In this document: piece after piece, positions 37,809 to 45,896 of the stretch
Numbering within the stretch: the stretch's first letter is position 1
Layout of the letters: every line of letters begins with the position of its first letter
NCBI GenBank assembly: GCA_030407085.1
Contig: CM059582.1
Coordinates: forward strand, 154,652,501 to 154,716,500
DNA from: Trichopria drosophilae
Lineage: Eukaryota > Arthropoda > Insecta > Hymenoptera > Diapriidae
DNA: 64,000 bases
Direction: 5' to 3'
Notes under the pieces: model-generated
Database searches by the model: none
Told to the model about the DNA's origin: nothing
Seen by the model: only the letters and a program-made list of their open reading frames with translations
Made by a program: the position numbers and the translations under genes

Positions 37809-38044
37809 ATAAAAAAAATTGTAAGGCGGTTTTTATATTAAGCAATATATGGGTTGTTGTAGACGCGTAAATGTACATATTTCATTCCTTTCAGATAATA
37901 CATTAATTTGAAAACATTTAAAAATGTATTATTAGGTTTTTCGTAATAAACATTCCTTATTTTTCATTTAATCATTATACGGTGCTGTGGATCAATGTTA
38001 AGTGTTATATTGTAAAACCAATATGTTTAATGAAGATGTCATTA

Positions 38045-38050
38045 AATAAA
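38045..38050 (+). terminator. Candidate polyadenylation signal, gene 5
   Basis: An AATAAA 237 bp after the stop, followed by a GT-rich stretch (gtctgtgtgtttc) of the kind found downstream of cleavage sites. Another AATAAA overlaps the stop codon region but is less plausible. Confidence 0.55.
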
Positions 38051-38485
38051 CACGTTTAAAATTTGTCTGTGTGTTTCTTTGAAATTCCTTTATTAAATAT
38101 TTGATGAATTATTACATAATTTATTACACGATGTTTAGGTAAATTGTCAACTTCGACATTTCAGTTGTGTCGAAGAAGTATCAGAGGTACTATCTTTGAG
38201 AAAATTTTAGCAAATTTAAATGAACTATTTATGTACAAGATATGTATAATTAAAATCAATCTTATTAAATCTTTTTTAAATTTACTACGATTGTTCTGGT
38301 TACTAAAATAAAAAACAAAACCTTAAAATTATTTATTGCACTTGGGGAATCGAACATAAAAAGAGATTTTTGATATATTTTAACATTTTTTCAATCATTC
38401 AATTTTTATTATTCGGATATGTAAATTTTGAAGTTTAGACCATTTAAAAAATTTACTTTTTTTCATTACAAATTTGTTGAGTATA

Positions 38486-38533
38486 TTATGTGTTTCTTTG
38501 GTATTTTTCGGTTCAATTTATATGCAGTGATTC
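38486..38533 (+). pseudogene. Relic copy of gene 5 signal-peptide segment
   Basis: These 48 bases match 36461-36508, inside the signal-peptide coding region of gene 5, with a single mismatch (g to a). Flanking sequence on both sides diverges at once, and no LRR reading frame follows. It is either the remnant of a lost paralogue or a small templated insertion. Confidence 0.8.
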
Positions 38534-41040
38534 ATTTATGCGAATTTTCAGTATTCTCATTAGAACGGGTAATAAAAAAAGTTTTGTATACATATATGTT
38601 ATAGAATTTTTATGGGCTTTCTAGTGTTTTTATTTATTTTTAATTATACTTCGCCTGTCTTCGTCAAATATCTGTTTTAACGCACTGGGTAATCGATCGG
38701 AAGTTCAAAAAATCCTAAAAAATTATCAACGAATAATGTGATGCTATTGAAAAAAATATGGATGAAAAGGTTTAATTTTGTATTTGTAATTGTAAAAAAA
38801 AGCTAACGAATTCATTTGCAAAAAAATTGAAAGCTCTTTTACACAAAATTATATAATGTGGCAGCATGTGGATTGTTTATTAAGGGAAAAGTTGAAAATA
38901 TCTCGCATGTAAATTATTATTAATATGCTAAAATAAGTTTTAATTTTAATCAGATAATCTGGTCTCATCGCTTTAACTATTTTAAGACTTATGTCACATA
39001 TTATAAAGATTAAAATTAAAACTTGTTTCACTATATTAATAATAAAAATAACGAAAATGACGTTGTAAAAGGCGGACATTTCCATCCGAGATGTTTTCGC
39101 GCTTTTCCTATATAAATAATTTACATTCTGCTATATACAATAAATACCGTTAAAAATGAAAAAATCGTGGTTTTGTGATAAATATTGATGAAGTTACAGA
39201 CAGTTGACTGTTGCAAGAAGAAGGATCTTGAAGGGCATGCATCAACGTGTTATTCCGGGGCTTTCTTTTCCGGCAGCTCGTTTTAAACCAATTTTTAATA
39301 TATTAAACTTTTTTATTCCATATTTCAATATCATCACAATAAATTAGGATCATTTTCTAGGATTTTTAGAAATTTAGGTTGACTGGTCCAAGGCATTAGA
39401 GTAAAATTTGTAACTTTTTGAAACATATTTTTGACGGAGACCGGTAACGTATAATTAAAAATGAATATTTTTACGAGAAAGACCGTGAAAAATCTATAAA
39501 ATTTAAGTTTACAACTTTTTTTGTTACCCTTTTTTTTATGAACTAAAAATCAATATTTTTATACCTAAATGGTAATATAGGATAATTACAAACTTTATGA
39601 AATGCGTTTTTTACGTGAAATGTCCTACGTGATTTAATTTTTTTCATTTGCCTCTATTATATTATATTTTTTATTTGGTTCGAATTTTTCTGTCGTAATT
39701 TTGTAAAAAATGAAATATTTACTAGAATAATTATATATTTTCCGTGTATTACAGTCTGAAATATCAGGTTTATAGGAGAAAATTATATTGTGCAATTTAC
39801 AAGTTTGCATAAACCTATAATTCGCGGTATTAATTTGGTTCTAAACAATTCCGCGTTTCTCTATTTGCTGTTCCGACTGTTATAATAAAATATCTATAAT
39901 TACAGATGCAACTTATTTAAGTAATCCCGACACCTGAAATAATTATGAGGTAATATTTTAATATGTCAGCTTGTAACTGTGATGTTTCTCGTTTGTTTAT
40001 TAATTGTAAACGTTTATCATTGTGGAGTTGCAGCGTATGATTTTCCTACAACGTTAATCACAGCGCTTTTATTAAAACTAATTGTTGTATTACACACATA
40101 CAAGTATATGATATATTATACTAATAAAAGTACACCTTTATAGGTTAGGTTTTTATAATTTCACTAAAAAAAATATACATGAATACAAATCTTCTTTATT
40201 CTGTACATATATGTAGCCAATGAATGATTTTTAATTACTGTCACAAGCATACAAATATGCAGCAACACAGTACATTTTAGTTCTGTATAGTATTTTTAAA
40301 CAATGTGTTACGTAGTAAATATCCTTTAACAAAATAAATGCAATAATTATTGCATATTTTCCATCGATTAAAGTTTTTGAATTAAGATCATACAAGTAAA
40401 CCTATCGATGTGTAAATCTCCGATTTTTTAATATTTTGTAAAAAATGTATTGCTAATCAAATCCTTAACAATACCTCATCCGGGTTCCTTCGCAATGCTG
40501 ATATTTTTTTTTACAATTTTGTGTTACAAAAATCTGAAAATATGAATTTTACGAAATTCGGTATCTGTACAAATAATTCTAATGGCTAAATAAGACAACA
40601 AATGATATGTTTTATTCCAATTTGGAACAATAATATGTCAAAAATATAAATGTTTTTTTGCTAAATACACTGTTGAGAAACAATTTTTAAATGAATTTTT
40701 ACTATCATACCTGGTTTCGACCACCTTCTAACCTATCAGAAAAGTATTCCCAATTGTTTAACTTGTATAACATACATTCATATTTTTGATTTATGTTGTT
40801 TTCTATTTCGTTGCTGTCTGAACGCGAAAAATTTGGGAAATTGAAGAAATTTTGGATTTGCTCGGGTTTCTTCGTTGTAAAATGGTACAAATAAGTAATT
40901 ACGACATTGATATGACATATTTTGATTTATAGACGAAGTAATATCCCATAAAATCCAATTTGAAGATTTGAAAAAAAATACGCGTATTTCGAGTTCTATG
41001 ACCCCCTAAGTTAGTGGTTTGGAGGTTTTCGTCTTTGCTA

Positions 41041-41456
41041 ACCAAGCAGCAAGACCTTTCGAGGAAGCCAAAGTCAAAAAGCCCTAATTTAGAAACATTT
41101 CACACTTTTCGATGAAAAAAGGGTCCTGTTACTTCCAAGTTGTTCATTGGGTTTATGCTTGAGAAAAAGGTTACAAACAAAACACGCACAGATTTCGTCA
41201 GAATGAGGTCGAAAAGAGAAAAATTACCTAATTATTATCAATTTTCGCCCATTCACGGGTCCATTTTACCACATGTGGACTACGAACTAATGGGAAAAAT
41301 GACGTTTATTACCAAATTTCTACATCAGATTACTTCAATTTTTATCCCCACTTACCGTAATTTGACTTTTTTTTAGGTAAACAAGACGTGTTGAGAAAAA
41401 CTCTGTCCCTTATAGAAGGTCGAAAAGAGGCAATTTCGCCCTATTTGCTGCTTAGG
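41041..41456. mobile_element. 416-bp TIR element with TA duplication
   Basis: It begins accaagcagcaa and ends with the inverse (ttgctgcttagg), with TA on both flanks (41039-41040 and 41457-41458). The termini resemble those of the 1.4-kb element at 1975-3381, so the two may be one family of different lengths. The interior has no transposase. Confidence 0.65.
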
Positions 41457-41470
41457 TAAATTTGAATCTT

Positions 41471-41471
<1 letters not shown>

Positions 41472-41510
<39 letters not shown>

Positions 41511-42524
41511 CATTAAACGGGCCGAAGGCCCTTTATACAGTAGTAAACATAACGATCGCTTGATAAAGTAGAGTATAACGGTAACTAATGTGGTAAAAAT
41601 GATGTAAAAAATAAAATATTCTAAAAATAACGACCTAAATTACGTACGCATTACGTGAGCTCGAATTTGAGCTTTAAAAGCTCCGACGGAATCGCAATCC
41701 CTAAGCATAGGTGGAACGGTATTCCACAGACGGCGTAGTCGTGTAACAGACGAGTAAAAACTCTAATTTTCAGAATTATGTAGTTCAAAAAGTACACGTG
41801 GAGCCCGAAAGTTATACGATATATCACGAAAAGAAAATAATGATGAGATATTAATAGAATCAAACCAATTATGAGCAATTTTAAAAGAAAAAATATAATC
41901 ATAGAATAAATGTAACTGTCGTATTGACATCAAATTAAATGTCTGCATAATTGGTTCATAATTATGATTAATATAACCCATTGGAATGTCAGTTTTAAAA
42001 GAAATATATCGTAATATTTTATGCTGAACAGCTTCAAGTTGGTTGAACATAATCTGGGTGTAAGGAGACCAGATAACAGACGCATAGGTTAATATAGGCA
42101 TCACGAGCGTTTTAAACAAATATAAAATGGTCTCTGGTTTACGAAAATCAAAAGTACACCATTTAATAAACCCAGTTACTCGAAGAGCTTTCACGATAAT
42201 AGAGTCGATATGACCCGAAAAACTAAAAGATCTATCGAAACGAACTCCTAAATCCAAGATGGATTCGACTGAAATTAATGGTGTACCATTAAGAATGTAA
42301 TTGTACACCAGTGGAGATCTACCTCTACAGAAAGTAATTAATTTACACTTTTTTAAATTTACAGGTAAATCGTTTTCAACAGACCACTTAAACAAATTAC
42401 TGACGTCTATTTGAAGTTTAGAAGCATCCATTGGAGTTATGATTCTATAATAGAGCTTAATGTCATCCGCGTAAATTAAACACTTCGCTGATCTGAGACA
42501 TGTAGGCAGATCGTTTATAAACAA
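41472..42524 (-). pseudogene. 5'-truncated non-LTR retrotransposon (jockey-like reverse transcriptase C-terminal half)
   Basis: Read on the minus strand, the coding remnant enters mid-reverse-transcriptase at 42524 (codon TTG, not a true start). It passes FINDLP and the catalytic YADD box (residues 18-21 of the remnant), then a thumb-like segment (LGVRFDRSFSFSGHI), and ends near 41640. One in-frame TAG sits near 41763, after HNSEN, and recognisable sequence resumes beyond it (RLRRLWNTVPP). A 3' UTR of about 130 bp and a 39-base A tail (T on this strand, 41472-41510) follow. The endonuclease and first RT half are missing, the usual outcome of incomplete reverse transcription. The clade is a judgement from motif style. 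It sits 15 bp from the TIR element at 41041-41456. Confidence 0.88.
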
Positions 42525-42572
42525 ACCGAAATAAATTTAAAATGGGTCTTTACCGAAATAAATTTAAAATGG
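42525..42572 (+). repeat. 27-bp-period direct repeat at LINE 5' junction
   Basis: The 21-base word starting accgaaataaattt at 42525 recurs at 42552. It lies exactly at the truncated 5' end of the LINE and may record the insertion event. A clean target duplication matching the A-tail side was not found. Confidence 0.6.
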
Positions 42573-43406
42573 AGGATCCAATATGGCGGATTGTGATGTC
42601 ACATTTCACATTTCTGGAATAGAAAAACAATATCGTGTTTCACTCAGAATTTCAAGTCAACGTTATTCTTAATAGTTTTTTGAGTACGCGAGAAAATACT
42701 CTGAAATGGTGAAATTCTATATTTTCTTGCTGCAAACATTGCATCGAACTTATAAATATCGATAAAATGGGAAATTTTAGATAACGCCTGCCGCATATTA
42801 TATCCCCATATTGTATGCGCCATAATTTGAATTTCTATAAACTGACCCAAGATTCGAATTTAGCGATGACGAAAATCTATGAGATTGTTAATTAGCAAAT
42901 TTCACAGTAACTTAGATTGTAATAAAACTCAAAACATATGCTTTTCTATACTCAGCTTATGGTATCCGGCTTCTTGAAATTTATGGGATATTACTGCTTC
43001 CGTAAATCATAATACATCATACAAAACTCATAATAACTTCTTGGTATTATTTCATACAAAAAAAAATAGCACATCCGAAATAATAGCAATTTCATCAATT
43101 TGAAAAATATTCAACGCTTAGCCATTTTGAAATATAATGAAAATAAATCATAATATATGAATCTATATTTTTAAAGTCAAACAATCGGGAACACGTTTAT
43201 GAAAAATAAAAAACTGATCCGAAATAAGTATCACAGTTAAAAATAAAGAGAAAAAAATATTGTTGCTAGCAAATCGCGTTTTTTTCAGCATTTGTTTAAA
43301 AAACTGAGTTAATCGTATTTCGAACATTTTAGATACTGATTACTAAATTGTACAAAACACAATATAGATATGCGGTTTCCTTCTATCAGTTTCTTTCTAT
43401 ACATTA
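42573..43406. other. Intergenic, AT-rich
   Basis: No gene recognised. It begins with a reversed copy of the ccatattggatccgccat dispersed word. Confidence 0.5.
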
Positions 43407-43642
43407 GAGTCCCGGTATATTTGCCCGCTCGGTTCCTCGCCTTCCTCTCCCGTCCGCTTATATTTGTCAAAAGAAGGGGAGTGCTGCTAACTCTCCTCAG
43501 TCGCGTTACGTTCGTGACGTCATAGCAGGCCCAGCGCGCAAGGTGGGGGAAAAAGAGAGCGGCGACAGACAAATATAACGAGATGGAACTGGGCAAATGT
43601 GCTGGGACGTAAATATAATGAGACGCAAAAATACCGGGACTC
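43407..43642. mobile_element. 236-bp GC-rich MITE with TA duplication
   Basis: The termini are gagtcccggtat and ataccgggactc, flanked by TA on both sides (43405-43406 and 43643-43644). Looser pairing continues through tatatttg blocks further in. The element is near half G+C, in sharp contrast with its surroundings. The short open frames crossing it in both directions are not genes. Confidence 0.85.
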
Positions 43643-43644
43643 TA

Positions 43645-44310
43645 CTGCACTGGTTGACAGAATCTCCTGTTACTTGCGAGAATCTGCTACGACAGCATAG
43701 GGCATTTTCTGATAGAAGTCGCATTTTATCGGCTGCGTTTTGTGTCATATACCTCCAGAATATTGTAATTTTTCTTAGAAACTTAGTTATATTTAACATT
43801 TCAAATATCAAACATTCGCATCACAATCGTAGATTTCACATATGTATATATCAACATTTGCTATCTTACGCATTTACTACAAAAAGTATTGAAATTTGCT
43901 ATTGTGATATACGTCATTTCGGTAAAAAGCAGTATTTAAAAAAAAAATTATGGTAAAATATGCTACTAATGTTATAAAACCCCTAATATGCGACTGTGTT
44001 TAGTAATTTTTCTAGTAAAAAGTCTTTCCGTGTATTTATGCGACCATGATACAAAACTATAAACTTATTTAATATTACTAAAATGTCAGTCGCGGATCAT
44101 ATATCTTTTGATGATTTTTGATACCAAATAAACATTGAAAGGGATTTGATAAGGAGAATTTACTGACGTTCGTGATCAGAGATGAATAGGTTTCATTCAT
44201 CCGTATGTTAGAATGCATGTATCAGTGAGCTGCGCGTTAAATAAAAGCTTCCATTCATTTCTGCCGCAGATGTTAGGATTCGCCTGTGTAATTTTCGAGT
44301 CTGTCAATGA
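43645..44310. other. Upstream region of gene 6
   Basis: AT-rich, no gene recognised before the TATA box of gene 6. Confidence 0.5.
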
Positions 44311-44315
44311 CCCAG

Positions 44316-44323
44316 TATAAATA
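44316..44323 (+). promoter_or_regulatory. TATA box before gene 6
   Basis: TATAAATA lies 143 bp upstream of the start codon, with an ATCACT initiator-like word about 30 bases downstream. The predicted leader of about 115 bases contains an upstream ATG at 44374 opening a 25-codon frame that closes before the main ATG, which could lower translation. Confidence 0.45.
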
Positions 44324-44465
44324 ACAAACGTCAAAATGAAATCGAAGAAGCATCACTATATACTCACTATCCGAATGAAAGAATATTCAGTCTTACTTAT
44401 GTCACCCAAGCTGTTGGGCATAATTTTACAAGTATCACAGAAATCATCTTGAAAATAACTGCGTG

Positions 44466-45872
44466 ATGGCTAAATCGGTGCATCTAAACTGGTCAATTTT
44501 CACGGTTATTATCTATGTCATATGTTGGGCAAGTGCAAAACAACTATTAAAGCTGAGTTCTCGTCAAGGAGCAACATCGACGACTTCTTCAAAACGTCTA
44601 GAAGTGACACCGAAACCAACCTTTCCAATGGTCATTTCTTCGGTACCCATTGACATAATTCCACAGTACCAAAAGCCAGTTACCTGTGAAGTGGTTTTAG
44701 ACTTTTCAAATATTGGATTAACCATAATCAAATCAAATTTTATTTCTAATCCTCATGTCATTCAGTTAAATTTGAGGAAAAATAATATAACAAGACTGCA
44801 TGTTGGTGCCTTCAGTGAATTGCCGAATTTACGAGATTTAGATCTGTCATATAATAAACTCAAATCAGAAAATTTCACGTCGTTTGGAGGGCATTCGAAC
44901 TTAGAAACGCTTAAGTTGGACAACAATTTGAATCAAACACGTGGAAATGGTCACAAAGTTGCAATAACGAGTAACTTTCCGAATCTGAAATGTTTGTTTC
45001 TGCGGAACGTGCAAATGAAAAAATTGAGTGCGAACTGGAACATTTATTTACCGAAATTACGGTACCTTTATCTTTCATACAATATGATCGACACGTCCAA
45101 TCTTTCGAAAAACCTTCCGACCACGGTGACGCATTTGCATTTGGAACATTGCCATTTAAAGCATTTAGAAACTCGAGAGTTTAAAAATGTTACTTCATTT
45201 TCACTGGACGACAACGATTTTAAAAGTGTGAAAAGTTCAAATTGTGATAACGCTACCTCGCTTTGTTTGTCAGATTCCGAAAACCTTAAAGAATTGTCAA
45301 TTTCTAATTGCAATATTATGCATATTGACAACGATGCTTTAAAAAGCGTACCACATCTGTCGAGTTTGAACATATCCAACAATAAATTCACTGAATTACG
45401 TACTGAAATTTTCGATTCAGTTCCGTCTTTACGAGTCTTGAATTTAAGTATGAATTCGCTGTCAGCCGTGCCGAACTTCGACAAACTTCCAAATTTAGCT
45501 ATGTTAATAATGGACAGGATGAAAAATGTATCGCTGAGTTCATGGAAAATATTGCCTAATCTTCCGAACTTAAAACATCTATCTATGCGCAATAATTATT
45601 TACAAACCATTTCCACAGGATTTCTAGACAATTTGCCCGCTTTAGAGGAACTTCATCTTTCGGGGAATCAGCTACATTCTCTTCCAAATTTTGTCTTAAC
45701 AACCAAATTGCGGCTTTTAAACCTCAACAATAATCTCTTCGATAATTTTGCAAGTCTATCACTTGATAAAATCTCATCTTTGGAAATACTGGAGTTAAAA
45801 AACAATCCAATCAAACATTTTCAACCTAATTTAGTGAAGCATTTACCACAAAATCTTAGTATTTACTTATGA
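44466..45872 (+). CDS. Gene 6: secreted LRR protein, subfamily B (468 aa)
   Basis: Extracellular LRR-only protein. I start at the ATG at 44466. The GTG before it is in frame but is not a likely insect start. Signal peptide 1 to about 24 (…IIYVICWASA). A Ser/Thr-rich stretch (about 31-57), absent from genes 4 and 5, may be O-glycosylated. The entry motif CEVVLDFSN follows (Cys74). LRRs run from about 98 to the C terminus. NFTSFGGH (136-143) corresponds to DFFSFGGH of gene 4. LPTT is at 217-220. The cysteine insertion is CDNATSLC (260-267), one residue longer than in genes 4 and 5 and containing a glycosylation sequon. The protein ends on LPQNLSIYL, again without a capping cysteine. No membrane segment. 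Confidence 0.92.
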   Translation: MAKSVHLNWSIFTVIIYVICWASAKQLLKLSSRQGATSTTSSKRLEVTPKPTFPMVISSVPIDIIPQYQKPVTCEVVLDFSNIGLTIIKSNFISNPHVIQLNLRKNNITRLHVGAFSELPNLRDLDLSYNKLKSENFTSFGGHSNLETLKLDNNLNQTRGNGHKVAITSNFPNLKCLFLRNVQMKKLSANWNIYLPKLRYLYLSYNMIDTSNLSKNLPTTVTHLHLEHCHLKHLETREFKNVTSFSLDDNDFKSVKSSNCDNATSLCLSDSENLKELSISNCNIMHIDNDALKSVPHLSSLNISNNKFTELRTEIFDSVPSLRVLNLSMNSLSAVPNFDKLPNLAMLIMDRMKNVSLSSWKILPNLPNLKHLSMRNNYLQTISTGFLDNLPALEELHLSGNQLHSLPNFVLTTKLRLLNLNNNLFDNFASLSLDKISSLEILELKNNPIKHFQPNLVKHLPQNLSIYL

Positions 45873-45890
45873 CGGGCTTAAAAAGCATAA

Positions 45891-45896
45891 AATAAA
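45891..45896 (+). terminator. Candidate polyadenylation signal, gene 6
   Basis: An AATAAA 18 bp after the stop. A second lies at 46199-46204 and may be the one used, since the first would leave an unusually short 3' UTR. Confidence 0.45.

Larger units (their letters stand above)
37809..41040. other. Intergenic downstream of gene 5
   Basis: AT-rich. It holds the polyadenylation region of gene 5 and the 48-bp signal-peptide duplicate. No further gene recognised. Confidence 0.5.

Noticed and set aside
41472..41510. 39-base T run as a simple microsatellite
   Set aside because: It sits exactly at the 3' end of the minus-strand LINE, so it is the A tail of that element.
44463..44465. GTG as start of gene 6
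   Set aside because: The ATG at 44466 follows immediately and is the ordinary insect start; the signal peptide is complete from it.
45068..45592. 174-codon minus-strand open frame
   Set aside because: Antisense shadow of the LRR array of gene 6; repetitive codons open the opposite frame.
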